A DNA stretch of 64,000 bases from Piezodorus guildinii (GCA_023052935.1 CM041292.1:37764639-37828638); one strand, 5' to 3'. Counted from the first letter of the stretch, positions 23,352 to 35,509 are shown. Notes: generated by a model from the letters alone, not told the origin. Numbers and translations: made by a program.

Positions 23352-23560
23352 GAAAAAAAAAAAAAAACTGTGCAACCGATGGGCTCAGTATGTTTCGTAC
23401 TATTTCTAGGCCGTGACCATGCAATTAGGTGATTAGGTCTTGATCACGCTCAGCCGCCAGGTTTTTCCAAATTTGGGTACCCACTGTGTCTGGTACCGCT
23501 GGTTCTGCCCCAGGAGGGTCTCCATACCCTAAGGCAAGTCCATTGGGAACTGTGTAAACT
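23352..23560 (-). mobile_element. SINE family B, headless copy
   Basis: Shares GGGCTCAGTA, TTTCTAGGCC, GATCACGCTCAGC and CCAGGAGGGT with 2485-2808, in the same order. It begins on the plus strand at a short A run (23354-23367). The tRNA-like head is not preserved. Confidence 0.55.
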
Positions 23561-23589
23561 CAGAAAGATGTATCCTTTTCGACCAGATA

Positions 23590-23745
23590 TTATGATATTG
23601 CTGGTTATAAATCGGACGATTCTATCGTTGGAATCCTAAATTTTGCCTTTCCAAGTATCTTAAACGAGTACCTGACATCGCACTGGCTCGAAGCCGCCAT
23701 GTTACGGAACCGCTGGTTCATTATTACTAACTACTAAACTACAGA
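23590..23745 (-). mobile_element. SINE family A, fragment
   Basis: Plus-strand text contains AATCGGACGATTCTATCGTT, AAATTTTGCC, ACCTGACATCGCACTGGC and a worn head ending CAGATGACC. This matches the family A order in minus orientation. Confidence 0.5.
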
Positions 23746-25150
23746 TGACCTCTTTTGTTCTTAGTTATAAATATAATTAAACAAATACATAATCCCTAAA
23801 TAATCTATTAAAATAACAGGTAATTGTTATCTAAGTGTTTGTTATGTTTAGAATAACAAAACATTAATTTAGAATTGTTCTATCATCAGCATAAATAATA
23901 GTAAATATCTCTTATAATGATTCAATTATGTACAGTTCATTGTAAAAGTATATACTAAATTACTTAACAACGTAACTTACATCAATTTCTGGTACAATCC
24001 ATTGAAATTCCGATGAAGTCACCAAGAATTGTAACAGACAATAATTCGTTTAGAAGAAATCTAGTCTATAGTTTGTAAATTGGTTAATTTACAAGATTGA
24101 GTTAGTGATCTTTGTTCATAAATAGAATGAAAATAATAAAAACATATAGAACTATTACAATGAAAAGAAAAAAAAAAAAAAAAAATGAGATCTATCAACG
24201 GAGCTCAGTTTGATAAGCAGGCGCTTGAATTATACTATTCCGCATAACAAACTATCCATCGTACAAGTAACATGGAATGTCATTTAAGTTTTCAAAACAT
24301 TATTATTTAATTAAAAGTTCGTATTACTATAAAATAAATATTTATATAAACATATGTTTTATAAAAATAAAGTATGAATAAATAAACCTTTAATAATAAT
24401 GTTTTTTTTTTAGATTGAACAGACTTTGTAGAAAACACAGATTTAAGAAATCTGTTGTTACATTATATTTTCATATAATATCAAATAATAATAATAAGTT
24501 ATTGTTAATAGAAAAATGGTTATTAGTTATTGATATTATCAGAAAATATAGAGTAAATCGCCTATTTAACTAACCTTCATTATCTAAAACAAACCTTGTT
24601 ACAGAGAAGGAAAAAAGTTTTTGAATAAACAATCTTGTTTTATTAAAATTTTATTTCATGTAATGTTGTATATATATACAATGTTTTTTTGTTGGATGCT
24701 TGAGATTTAATATTAAAATTTTATATTATATTGTTGCTAGTAATTTAATAGTTTAGACGGGATGAGCTGGTCGGGAAGATTGACCACCGTTTTTCCACAA
24801 GATTTAACTCTTATTATTGCTTAGTGGTGCCAAGACCAAAACATAGCTGGACGTCACGCCAGACTTATTATTCCATTGCTACTGTTTATAATAATATTTC
24901 TTCAAAATTTCAATATTCTTACACGAATCCTCCAAAGTACTAATTAATACAACGTTAAAATCTGGGCGAAATCTCTTATGAGGAAAAAATTGCTGAATTA
25001 TTGAATTCATATTACCTATCGCATTAAACATGTCATCAATGCTAGCCTACGTCACTCATTTTTATGTTCTTGCTTTTTTTTTAATGATGTGTTGCTTTTT
25101 GCAATTGTTTAATAATTTTTATTTAATCAAGTACTATATAATTAATTAAT
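23746..25150. other. AT-rich spacer
   Basis: No gene recognised over about 1.4 kb. There is a poly(A) run at about 24169-24185. Confidence 0.5.
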
Positions 25151-25159
25151 GTTTTTATT

Positions 25160-25370
25160 TACGTGCCTTTTTTATTAATATCCTTTATATATGCATATGT
25201 GTTTCATATTTATTTTTGGTTTTGTCTATTATTGTTTCTTACTGTGTACATAGTTACTATTTGTTATTGTACTTCAATTAAATTGCCACAGGTGATCTCA
25301 TTTCCCACACACGGGCTCGATTTATTATATCGACTTCTACTTGCATTATAAAAATATCCGGAGATGAAGG
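25160..25370 (+). mobile_element. LINE 3' untranslated region, family with CACACACGGGCTCG
   Basis: Holds TGTTTCTTACTGTGTACATA, AATTGCCACAGGTGATCTC, TTCCCACACACGGGCTCG and ACTTCTACTTGCA. The same ordered blocks occur at 49960-50230 (plus) and 48785-49090 (minus). This is the 3' end of a poly(A)-type retrotransposon whose coding part is not in this window. Confidence 0.6.
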
Positions 25371-25589
25371 AGATATATTTAGATTAATATGAGACAATAA
25401 CGATAAAAGGAAAACAAAATATGAATGTTTTGTTGTTATGTATTAAAAATTCTAATACTAAAAGAAGCCTTATGAGGAAAAATAAAAAAGCTGTGCAATA
25501 AAACCCAATTAAGTTGGGCAGTATCACTCTCATATTTATGAATTTATAACTTTAGAACAGAATCAAATTCGAATTATATTTATTTAACC

Positions 25590-26065
25590 ACTTAGATCGC
25601 GCCATTCTGACCTTTATATTCCTGCCCACAGAACAACAAGTTTTGAACATTCCTTTCTTCTCCGCTCTACTACTCTCTGGAATTCCCTACATACTCATTT
25701 CCGCCATGCTTCATCCCTACCATCATTCAAGTCCCAGCTGTTCGAGTATCTATTGTCTTCTCAAACAGACGCTCCACAAGCCTGATATTTCAAATCAAAT
25801 ATCTATTCAAAAAGATAATTTATTATTTATTGTTCATGTTTCTATATCGATCAATTATTATGAATCAGTTCCAATGTTAAGTTTTGTTCAACATATCAGA
25901 AGTTATTCATTTATTTTACTCTTTTAGTTATTTTACTCTTTCGTTTTATTGTATCCTACTTTTCTTCTTAAAGCTTTGTAAATAAGAATTAATTATAATC
26001 CTTTGGTCTTGTGGCCAGCCACATTGTATATAGTCCTAGAATAAAAATTATTTTTCTATTTCTAT
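25590..26065 (+). pseudogene. LINE ORF2 C-terminus and 3' tail
   Basis: From about 25600 the plus strand reads RHSDLYIPAHRTTSFEHSF, then TLWNSLHTHFR and SLPSFKSQLFEYLL. This is the pattern Y-IP-RT--F--SF--R----WNSLP followed by SFK--L found at the very C-terminus of many non-LTR retrotransposon ORF2 proteins. The RT and endonuclease are absent. The 3' part ends around GTGGCCAGCCACATTGTATA and an AATAAAAATTATTT stretch near 26040-26050. The clade is uncertain. Confidence 0.55.
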
Positions 26066-26510
26066 TCATTTTTTCTTGAGACAATTGTTTATTGATTGGC
26101 TGAACCTAGAGACTTGTAGAAAACTTAAATTATCAACAGTCGGAGTCGAGAACAACTCTGTGCATATTATTAATGTTATTTTCAGACTAATGCTATCCCA
26201 AATTGGGAAGTCTGTCATTGATATCGGACGCTGACCTTTCATTCGCAGTAGCTCAAGCCCACAACTCCTGGAGCAGACTACATAATACAGAAGAGGGCTG
26301 AAGGACATGCCATATTCAGTTGGGGTACCTCCTGAGATATACCTCTACAAGGCTACCTCCTGTCCGCTCCAATATACAACACATCTCTTCCCCTTGCTAT
26401 CTCCCTGCAGAACATTCTCCTGTGAAATATTGAACTTGTTTTCTTCAAGTAGCAGTGCTGATCCGGATAATCTATTGATATTCATTATTTGTTTATTGTA
26501 TTAAGACTCC
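26066..26510. other. GC-richer unique segment
   Basis: Contains short open frames on both strands (26066-26308 minus, 26307-26504 plus). Neither shows a known domain. The sequence is not seen elsewhere in the window. I do not recognise it. Confidence 0.3.
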
Positions 26511-26741
26511 GTGCCTTGTGTTTCTACAAAACTTACACGGTCATATTTTGTAATTAACTTTCTACTTTTAAGGCCTTAATCCTGGTGCCTTTTCATTTCT
26601 CCGGTGTAATACGCATGTCTATCTTTTTAATAGGATATTGTTATTATTAGTGCATGTTGTCCGTCCCGGATCTATTTTAGCTCGAAATTGTAAAATATTT
26701 ATAAACGATTTTCATAGTAAAAATATTAACATAGTTTGTTT

Positions 26742-27150
26742 CTTTTAAAATCTTTTTTGTTTTTTAATATATTTTTATTGATTTTTACAACTGTATATAA
26801 AATATATGCAATAAGTAAAAGAGCTAAAATTACAAAAATGACATGAAATAGTCTTGTGATGAAGCTAACAAGTGATAGCATTGCAATCATTCTTTTAAGT
26901 AACACTGTAATGTTTATTTTACTAACAGTTCTTGAGGCCACCATCTTTTTAGGCGCCTCGGAGGATTATTTTTGAACGGACAAGCGGGTTGTTGTTGGCT
27001 TCTAGTTTAGAAGTAAAGATATGGAATTTGGGTTAAGTCTGCAACTACTAAGATATTGGGGTCTCTATGGATTTTATTAATAACAAAATAAGGAGATTGA
27101 GGAGTTTTAGTATTATTTTGGATTGCAGTTAGGTTTTAAAATCTGAAAAA
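26742..27150 (-). pseudogene. Jockey-clade LINE, C-terminus and 3' UTR
   Basis: The minus strand reads NPPRRLKRWWPQELL, the characteristic RRLKR-WP-DL end of a Jockey-like ORF2. It continues into a 3' UTR ending in AGTTGTAAAAATCAATAAAA. The same UTR text occurs at 31890, 42803, 43620 and 58196. The coding part upstream is heavily decayed. Confidence 0.6.
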
Positions 27151-27217
27151 TAATATATATATATTCATATAGTATATATGAAATTTTCTTCCATTGCGGG
27201 ATCATTCATTAGGTATT

Positions 27218-27272
27218 TATGGATCCGCGTGGTATAGATTACAGTTCTTATGTTCGAATCCTGGTTTGACAG
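27218..27272 (+). repeat. tRNA-like SINE head fragment
   Basis: A-box-like GCGTGGTATAGATTA and B-box-like GTTCGAATCC at about 27252-27261. There is no cloverleaf and no tail. It abuts the foldback element that follows. Confidence 0.35.
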
Positions 27273-27311
27273 AGTAATTATTTATTTTTTTTTAATTTTT
27301 CTGGAAGTTTT

Positions 27312-27596
27312 TCGGGGCTGTTTCCCCATTCTCAAGACTTTTTTTTTTTTTTTTAAACTAAAAACACTTTCTCACATATAACCCACCACTTCACTCTATA
27401 GCTCACTGCTAATCGTCCACATGGGTGTTTAATGGCTTACTGTTTCTATTATTTATTGAAAATAATAGAAACAGTAAGCCAATGAACACCCATGTGGACG
27501 AATAGCAGTGAGCTATAGAGTGAAGTGGTGGGTTATGTGTGAGAAAGTGTTTTTAAAAAAAGAAGTCTTGAGAATGGGAAAACAGCACCGAAACGT
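27312..27596. mobile_element. Large foldback (inverted-repeat) element
   Basis: Two arms of about 140 bp (27312-27454 and 27459-27596) are near-perfect inverted copies separated by about 4 bp. Landmarks are GGGGCTGTTTCCCCATTCTC at the left end, GGCTTACTGTTTCTATTATT before the centre, and GAAACGTTG at the right end. A single-arm relative lies at 47385-47600. The right flank (27597-27700) also matches the relative's outer part, so the full family is longer. A T tract and a short gap in the left arm are the main differences between arms. Confidence 0.8.
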
Positions 27597-27606
27597 TGAT
27601 AGATGT

Positions 27607-28475
27607 GAATGGTTATGAAATAAAATAAATAATTAACAAACGGAAGTTAAGGTGTGCTTATTTAAGTGTTAATTATTTATTTTTTATTTCAACTTGGGGA
27701 TTAGCCTGGTGTAGAGAAAGCCTCCTCTGGCACACCCAGCCTCTAAATAGTGGATACAAAAAAATAGGGATGAACCGGGTGGCTGAGTGATATGTCGGTC
27801 AAACCACTTCCTTGTTGGTTAATAAACCGAAGAAATCTCTATATGTACTCAATCCATCATCCTTGATAGGTTCTATAAGAACAGCTTTTATTAGGTATTA
27901 AGAGTAGTTCCGTTTTTATTTGGCGTTTAGATCATAACGGAGGAAATATATATTATTAGCTATTTTTAAAGTTTTATTCTATATAGAGGAACCATTATAG
28001 GCAATCCAAAATCTTTTATGGCTGATGTCGATTTTTAATTACTATTTTTTGCACTTAAAATGAGATAAAGAATTAAAATTTTTATTTGCGTAGAAGTGGT
28101 AGAGATATCGTAATGAAAGATATTTTGTTGTGAGTTCTTTTTTGACACGATATTAATTTTTTTCCATATAAGAACAGTTTTCTAGGTAATCCAGGGTTTT
28201 TAATATCATATATGGAACACTTTTAGTCTATCTTTTTTCGATTAAATAAAATGGACTTAAACAAATTAAAACTTTTTTCTTTCTTTTTTCCCTTTCCATT
28301 TAGTATCTAATAGAAGCTATTCTCAATTACTCAAGAAATATTTTTTAGGATTTCATTAAAAAATTACGAAACTAAACGAACTCGTATCATTATTTCTAAA
28401 CAGTGCTTAACGAGATAGTCGAATTTACTTAATTAGATAAATTTAATTTAATATGCCCGTACGAGGTATAATCCT
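27607..28475. other. AT-rich spacer with an A-box-like motif
   Basis: GGTGGCTGAGTG at about 27779-27790 resembles a leucine/serine tRNA A-box, but no B-box follows. Otherwise nothing is recognised. Confidence 0.4.
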
Positions 28476-28580
28476 TCCATGACAAACTCCATTCCACCCT
28501 AATCCTTCGTTTCAATCCTTTCTTCCTCTCAATCCTGACAATCTCCAAGGCGTCTGAAAAGAGATGCCCCGGACCTTCTA
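28476..28580 (+). pseudogene. Jockey-clade LINE C-terminal scrap
   Basis: Nearly the same text as 60294-60405 (CATGACAAACTCCATTCCAC, then CCTTCGTTTCAATCCTTTC and GGCGTCTGAAAAGAGATG). It has single-base deletions that break the frame before the RRLKRRWPRDL end. Confidence 0.6.
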
Positions 28581-29962
28581 GTTTAGAATATTTTTAGAGT
28601 TCTTCTTGGAAGCTTCTCTACATGTGTTTCATCTTTTTTATGTTCATTCAAATTTACTTGTTTATATTGTATACAGTTGTAAATTCCAATAATAATATAT
28701 AAAAAAAAAAAAAAAAAAATTTTAATAAAATAAAATCGATTCGACTTCAGTGAGTATATTAACAAAAATCGCCAAGGTTCATTGTGCGGCCTAAACAATG
28801 CTTAACGAATCTTAATGAAAGAGGTATTAATCGCCACATTAAGTTAAAAGCTTTTTCAAGTTAATGAAAATTAATCTGTTAAAAGATTTAAATTTAGGTA
28901 TTAATGTTTACGTTGGAAGTGTTTTACTCGTAAAATTAGCGAATAACCGTTTTAATATAAGATGTTTCTGTTGCTTATAAAGTAGTTATAAAAACATTCC
29001 GGTGCTTAGAGGTTGTAATATCAGGCTTTGTTGGGCACTTATTAATAAGCGGCGACATATAAATCAGTGTTCATAATTATTATATCTTTTATCAAAGAAC
29101 AGATCCATTGTTTTGCTCGTTAATACGTTTATGACTAGAACGATTACAATTCCTATAGCTGTAATTATAATTAACAATTAGTAGCTAATAACAACGTAAT
29201 TATAAAGAATATTCAAAAGAGTATAATCAGAAAATGTGTAAGTGAAATGGCATTTACAACATGGAGTTTTTAAATAAGGTGAATACATTAAATGATATAT
29301 TTTAATCTATGATATTTTCGGTATTTATATTTGGTCATATAAACCTACATTTTGTTGTTTCCTATGTTTGAATCGATAAAACATTTTAACGCGCTTACGG
29401 TCTTTCAATAAATGAACATTACGTTCTGCAAATAATACAAAAAAACTATCAAATGTGCAGTACACTAAAAAATTGAAAAAAAATCGAATAAAAAAAAATA
29501 GATCATGGATATGCCAATCTATAATCTACTGGTTTTCCCACGTACGGCTTTTTTTTTTTTAACCAATTTGACTCCCCATGACAAATTCTATGAAAGAAAC
29601 ATATTCTCCTCTAATTTTCTAATTTGGGAACTGTCGTCAAAATTTTGATTCAAGGAACACCAACAGAATTAAATTGTGTCAATAAAGCTCCAACTAAATG
29701 TAGTTTTTTTCATTCGAACTGATATAACACCTTCGGTCCTTATATATAGGCCCTTGCGGCAAATGTTATTTATATAAATACATGCTTCACTAAATTTTTG
29801 AAATAGGAACTGTTGTTAAATTTTCGATCCAAACAATACCAACAGATATTTCAACTGAATGTGAAGAAAACGTTTGAAAGTTACAGACCTTTAGTTAAAA
29901 TACATTCATGTCAAAATAACGTTCATTTATTATCAAAAGTGAACAAACCTATAAAAAAAAAA
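28581..29962. other. AT-rich spacer
   Basis: No gene recognised. There is a poly(A) run at about 28702-28720 and a poly(T) run near 29550. Two similar stretches near 29620-29720 and 29790-29890 (AACTGT-GT-AAA-TTT-GATTCAA, ACCAACAGA) suggest an old local duplication. Confidence 0.4.
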
Positions 29963-30701
29963 TCTGGTGCGAGCAACACACGACTTTCACTTACCTCTGT
30001 TTTTAAAATCAATGAAAGAATTTTCAAATACAGTTAGAGATAAAAATGCGTGAAATTATTAAGGAATTAATCAAATTGAATTTATATAGAAACACGTGTT
30101 TTTATTAAAAAATCTATTATATTATTATCTTAAATAATCAGTTAGTTTTATCTTCTTTTCATCACTCTCCATTAACTTTATAAAAGCTTGTATATGAGAT
30201 AATATTTTTTCTAAAATCTTTAGCTTTCCAACTGTATATCTTACATGTATATTACAAAAACGAAAAATTGCATTAAAAAAATATTTTTTCTGTTTTTTCC
30301 TTTAGTTGGATATCGAATTTATTCAATTTATATATTTACCTGTTTTTCATCAGCGTTAACACGATAATCTAGTTATTATTATTGAATCGACAAAATTAAA
30401 GGTACTTTAGAAGAAGAAAATTTGAAATATCGGCATTTAAGCCCTGTCAAACCATTTTTAATCCAAATAAAACCTACATGATATTAAAGCCATTGAATTG
30501 TACATCGATATAGCGAGTTTAATCAAAATCGTCGGAACCGTTTGCGAGAAAATCGAAAAAAGGTGCAAAATGCCTGGTATAAAGTGCCTCTTCTGGTAAG
30601 CTCATTTTGATGAAAAAAGTGTTGTCACTTCTCGGGCGTATAGTTGTCTTAAATATGAAATTTCAGTTTCATAGGACCTACCGTTTCCGCCCGGGAGTTA
30701 C

Positions 30702-30732
<31 letters not shown>

Positions 30733-30856
30733 CTTTTTGCGGGACTGGGTTATTTGGACTCAGGGGACCCTAAAACGTGTATTCCGTTGAAAACTGGAAT
30801 TCGAAAATTTTCACGATCGCAATACTTCCCCTTACTATATATAGTAAGTGAAAGTA
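29963..30856 (+). mobile_element. HINE-like repeat, copy 9, full length
   Basis: Plus-orientation complete copy. The 5' terminus is TCTGGTGCGAGCAACACACG (29963) and the 5' subterminal repeat is ACTTTCACTTACCTC. There is a (CA)n tract near 30703-30729, and CCTAAAACGTGTATTCCGTT follows. The 3' end is the intact palindrome CTTACTATATATAGTAAG and GTGAAAGTA. It is flanked by A runs on both sides. Open frames over the CA tract are not genes. Confidence 0.9.
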
Positions 30857-31889
30857 AAAAAACAGTTAATAAATTGAATTGAATGCACGCTAGGTTAAGC
30901 ACAATTTTGTAACACTGCCATTTTAATTACAAAGTGATCGACTGCTACTTTGACTGAAATAATGATTAATATATATTTTTTTATAAATTTTAAGACAATG
31001 GAAAACAAAAAAAAACAGCCCAGAGATAACGTTTTACCTGTATTTTTATTTGAAGTGACAAGTAGCCAAGAGAGATGGGGTTGTCCAGACGAATAGAGAA
31101 GACAAACAAGAAACGAAGGAGCTGCCGAATCATAAAGGATTCAAAGGATTGAGGAGAAGTGGAAGAGGACAGGCTTCGAGGGGGAAGAGAGTTTGGCCGA
31201 GGAGTAGAGGAACACCATACATAATATATTACACCATCACCTACAGATATTTCTCTATCTGCCCAATATCGTTTCTTTCCTTGATTTTTGCCTAGTAACA
31301 ATTCGTTTCGCCTTATCTAATTTACGTTAAAAATTCAAATATATCTACTTGATGTATGCGCACAGAAAAACAAGTGGTACCAAATGAAAAAAAAGAAAAT
31401 TTCCCAGAAGGTTGAGAAGTCAAAGCTTAAAAATAAGAATGTATGCGTAGCACAACGTCATGCAGAAAAATGATTTTTAATAGTTCTAAGAATATTTGGA
31501 CATTTCGAGGATTTATTAACAATTACTCTTTTATCGTTAAGTTTTATGTTGTCTGGATTTCATGAAAACTCCTTCATTTAATTAGCTTTAAAATGGTGCA
31601 AAACAAGTCTACTTTGATTGGCCAATCAACTATGCGAGGTGGCAAGAATTAAAAACAAAAGGACTAAAAAAGAAAATTTGTGCTTAACATAAATGTCTTG
31701 TCTTTCATGGGAGCCAAAACAATGGGTGGTATAAACTTTTTTTCTGCTTAAGGTATAGTATTTGCTCTTACAATATGACGAGACAGTTATGAAACCCTGA
31801 ATATATATTATTATTGTCTACGGGTCGCGAGGTTTAGCCAACAAATAAGCAATTTTATTTAGGCTACGTTTTGAGAATATTCATATTAT
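30857..31889. other. Spacer, unrecognised
   Basis: A purine-rich stretch at 31070-31200 gives a minus-strand open frame of about 103 codons (30990-31301) with no domain that I recognise. Nothing else is seen. Confidence 0.4.
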
Positions 31890-32045
31890 TATTTTTTTAA
31901 AGAGATTTACAACTGTACTAAATCAATACAACTAGTAAATAGGATTGATATATGGTTAAAAAACATTGTAGTAATGTGAAGAAACTACTCATTGGTAGAA
32001 CTCCAATATCTAATTTAGGGTAGGTCTCTTGGCCATCGTTTTCAT
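31890..32045 (-). mobile_element. Jockey-clade LINE 3' end
   Basis: Minus orientation: the codons for a KRWPRDL-type end (near 32030) are followed by the family 3' UTR (CTACCAATGAGTAGTTTCTT, then TTGTATTGATTTAGTACAGT) and an A-rich tail. Confidence 0.55.
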
Positions 32046-33090
32046 ATTAATGCCCCAAAAGTGAAAAAAAACAGAAATTCAAATTTGTGGACAATAATTA
32101 GTTGATAACATTAGTGTTTCAGAGAACGAAAACATTTTCGAATAGCTTTAAGACTGCAGTAAATTCAAATTAATTGATATATAATATTTGAATAAATATC
32201 CCAATTGGAATTCACATTTTTTCTAACGTTATAAATAAAAATAAAATAAATTATTACAAAATTAATTACCTTTTGCAACAATATAATACACCTGTGTAAA
32301 TATTAAATCTTCAAAGAACGCTGGATAAAGATGATAGGAATGGTTAAGAGCGGTAGATAGTTAGATTCCAAATTTATGAAGGTATTATTCTTATTGAAAA
32401 TTATTGTTAAAATGAATTTATTAAATTTGCATAACACGAATCCAGATTTTGACCATATGAAAGTACACCAAAAAAACTGCGTAAAACAAATTAGTTGATC
32501 TCCTTTAAAAAATTGTTACTTATATAAAGTAATTTGCAAAATACTCAAATATAGACCAATATCATTGTCAGTATTGAATCCATTAACCTCGTTTTGATTT
32601 TATTTATTTAGTTTTTTAGTACTGCTATGCTTTCCAAGCCTAAAATTATCAATTTATCAGAGTTGTGATTATCTGAAACATAGAAAGTTTATTAAAGTAC
32701 TATCTTACATTTACTATAATTGTACAATTGAAATAAAACAGTTCTCACGAAATACGAATTAATCAAACAGGATATAAAACCGATCTAAACGGTGGGTAAA
32801 ATATTCATAGTGATGTTTTGACAAGACAGAAAGTAGCGTGGACAAAAGCTTTCCTCTTTGTGGACATGCGTCTAAGATACGTACATAAGTCTTTTTTTAA
32901 TGCAGATAGTCTATAAATTTTGAAATACAGATATTTTTTTATGTAGTATGAAATAATAAAATAATTAAATATTTACCCATCAAACTTAAAGTGTTACTTT
33001 TTCTTAACGTCTTTACCACACCACTGATTACAAGTTTGTTTGAAAATAAAATATTGTCCCTCCCTTGAAGGACTTCCAAAATATGGCATA
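32046..33090. other. AT-rich spacer
   Basis: No gene or repeat recognised. Confidence 0.5.
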
Positions 33091-33350
33091 TTTTGAGAGT
33101 ACACACTGGGGTAGGAGGGAGGGTGGGGTGTGTACCCATAGGGTGTTAACAAGGGACATGTTTGCTCAGACATATCGCTCCTCCCTGACACCGCCCGAAT
33201 CCTTAAAGATGGCCTCAAATTGGATCAGCCTTTCATTTAGTTCACCCTCAGGAGTGCATTTGCATCCCAGTCTTCTACGAAATTAATTTATCTTCGCTTC
33301 GCCTCTCCTTCTTAAGTCGTGTCCTTTGACTGCTGTAACCTAATTTCCAT
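33091..33350. other. GC-richer unique patch
   Basis: Starts with GGGGTAGGAGGGAGGGTGGG and is less AT-rich than its flanks. Open frames on both strands have no recognised domain and overlap each other. It could be conserved non-coding DNA. Confidence 0.3.
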
Positions 33351-34460
33351 GGAAGGGCTTTGAAATAGGTTGTTCGTTCTGAAAGTCCTCGTTCATTATT
33401 CGATTATTGAAAACATTGAATGTTATTCTGAATAATGTATAAGCTGCTTTGTTGCTTAAAAGTTGATGTTATCAATTAATGAATTTTATCTTTCTGCGGG
33501 TCCTGGCTGTGAGAGAATTTTTTATTCTTTTATTTCAGCCAAGTGTTGACCCTGAGGTACACCCAACCTCTGTAAAGAAAGTACCCAAAACTTGGAATAA
33601 AAACCAAGCGGCTGAAAATGATATGATACGATTATATTTAGCTCCTTCCATAGCGTTTTCCGTGAAACAGTACGAATCTATGTTTCTGGTGAACTCAAGA
33701 CCCTTAATGTGTTTTAGAAGCAGTTTTTTTTTCTGGGTAGTTATCTGGAACTTACACTGCTATATCCAAATATCCATTTTTTATTGAAATAATAAAGGGT
33801 TCACGCAATATGAATTAGTTATTTAAAACCGATCTAATGATAAATAAAAATTTCGTAATGAAAAAGTAGCCAGTGGTGTGAATATGGGGTTTCCTCTCCA
33901 TGGATATAACTTCGCTGTCTAAGATACGTAGTTTAGTATTTTTCATAAGCAATATTACTATTGACCCACCGCCTGCTCTGCACGGGTGCAATTTTAATGT
34001 GGTGTTATATAGGTTAAAAAAACCGATGAGCAGTTATTTGAGTTATGAGTTCATATTAACAAAAAGTTCACATAGCAAGAAAAAAGTATGTTAATATTAT
34101 AATGTAATGTCTATTGATTATTATATATAATCATCGACAGAAATGAGAACCATTGGTCAATAAATTAAAATTAATCCAGTTTATTTCTTTATTATGTTTA
34201 ACAATTTTTATTTCTTTCCATTTAATAATATTTTATATTCTAAATGAACTTTTTCAAAATATATTTTAAAAGTTTAATTCAGTTTCCATGGGGGGACCGA
34301 TTTAGTTTTGAGTGGAACATCTGTTTTCATGAAATCTAAAGTTATAAATAATTTTTAACAATGTTATTTTATGGATTAAGAAAGACTTTCAATTTATTTG
34401 AACAAATTACGTACTATTTGGTATGTATTTTTTTATTAATCTTGAATACTATATGGAAAA
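33351..34460. other. AT-rich spacer
   Basis: Short open frames near 33479-33787 and 33900-34094 have no recognisable domain. No repeats were identified. Confidence 0.45.
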
Positions 34461-34464
34461 ATAT

Positions 34465-34650
34465 AACCTATACGATGCTGTACGGTGGCAACCAAATAGC
34501 ACATGTTCATATGTTTATGAGCTTATAACACCTTTTCATTAACTGTACAAGTCGTACAGACTTATTTTATTGCATATTAACTTTTCTAAAACTCTGCGTT
34601 TTCCAACAGTATATTATACATCTATATTACTACTCATAGTCCAGGAAAGA
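34465..34650. repeat. Dispersed repeat, partner of 11585-11750
   Basis: Shares the order ATATGTTTATG, GCTTATAA, GACTTATTTTATTG and CTATATTACTACTC with 11585-11750. Unclassified. Confidence 0.4.
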
Positions 34651-34689
34651 TTTTTTGATGCCTTGATTACAGAATCTTTTTTTTCTGAT

Positions 34690-34820
34690 AATATATATTT
34701 ATTTCTTCTGACATATTTCAATTTGTCACAATAGACAATAATAATATTGCTACAAGATTACAGACAATAATAATATTGCTACAAGATTACAGACAATAAT
34801 AATATTGCTACAGGATTACA
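34690..34820 (-). repeat. LINE 3' tail with a 29-bp tandem repeat
   Basis: The unit AGACAATAATAATATTGCTA plus 9 further bases occurs almost three times at 34733-34820. A single unit with the same flank (CAATTTGTC, then ACAATAATAATATTGCTA) lies at 46175-46235 next to a T run. This suggests a minus-orientation LINE 3' end in which this unit has expanded here. It is not a CRISPR: there are no spacers. Confidence 0.5.
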
Positions 34821-34929
34821 GTTACAGAAAAATTAATTTTCTCATTTAGAGACAAAACTTAATTGCAAACTGTTTTATTTATAAACCTTCAGGTAAGAAT
34901 GTCCTAAATAATAGTGAAAACCGTATCAA

Positions 34930-35245
34930 AACCTCCATAAAATTTAAATGCCCTCGTCCCAACTTCTGATGATTCCTCCAGTTCGACAGAGGATGGCCAG
35001 GCGTACCAGGACATAGCTGAGGGCTGGCAGAGCGTGGTTCCGGGCAGCTGTTGCCCCCTCGCGCTGGTTCGCCTGCCCTCCGGCGATATGTTAATGGCTT
35101 TAGGGCTGTGTGTTATGGGATGCTCCAATCCCAGGTCGTTATAATATAGGTAGCCATTAGGGAGTATAAATACATAGCGTTCACTGGGCGATCACATGAG
35201 TCACCCAGCTTCGAAAACATTGTTCTCACGATGTCCGAAGAGCAA
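34930..35245. other. GC-richer unique island
   Basis: About 300 bp clearly richer in G and C than the surroundings, with no repeat relatives in the window. The minus-strand open frame at 34904-35128 has no recognised domain. Host regulatory or promoter DNA is the most interesting reading. Confidence 0.35.
35165..35200 (+). promoter_or_regulatory. Possible core promoter (TATA and initiator)
   Basis: TATAAATA at 35165-35172 lies 29 bp before the A of TCACAT (A at 35194), a spacing typical of a TATA box and initiator. It sits at the edge of the GC-richer island. No downstream coding exon is recognised, so this is weak. Confidence 0.2.
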
Positions 35246-35509
35246 TTAGATAATAATTAACCGGCGAGGAAATAACAAAAAACAAAACCCTAACAGTGTA
35301 AAATACCAATTTGAATACGAAATGAGGCACAATCCAAAGAGTTAAGAAATTCAAATTATAACGAGAAACTTTATTGGAAAATATCTCCGAAAAAAGAGGC
35401 AAGAAATTAAAGATTCAGTTAATGAAATAGCCTACAATCCAACTAATAATATTAACAATTAAAAATCCATCTCTAGAAACGCAAAACTGATCTAATGGTA
35501 ATAATCAGT

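Noticed and set aside
27770..27840. tRNA-like A-box GGTGGCTGAGTG
   Set aside because: No B-box or T-arm follows within a plausible distance, so neither a tRNA nor a SINE head is supported.
30990..31301. 103-codon minus-strand open frame
   Set aside because: Serine/arginine-rich translation of a purine-rich plus-strand stretch. There is no domain and no relatives.
34733..34820. CRISPR-like array of 29-bp repeats
   Set aside because: The units are directly adjacent with no spacers, and the genome is eukaryotic. It is a tandem expansion of a LINE-tail segment.
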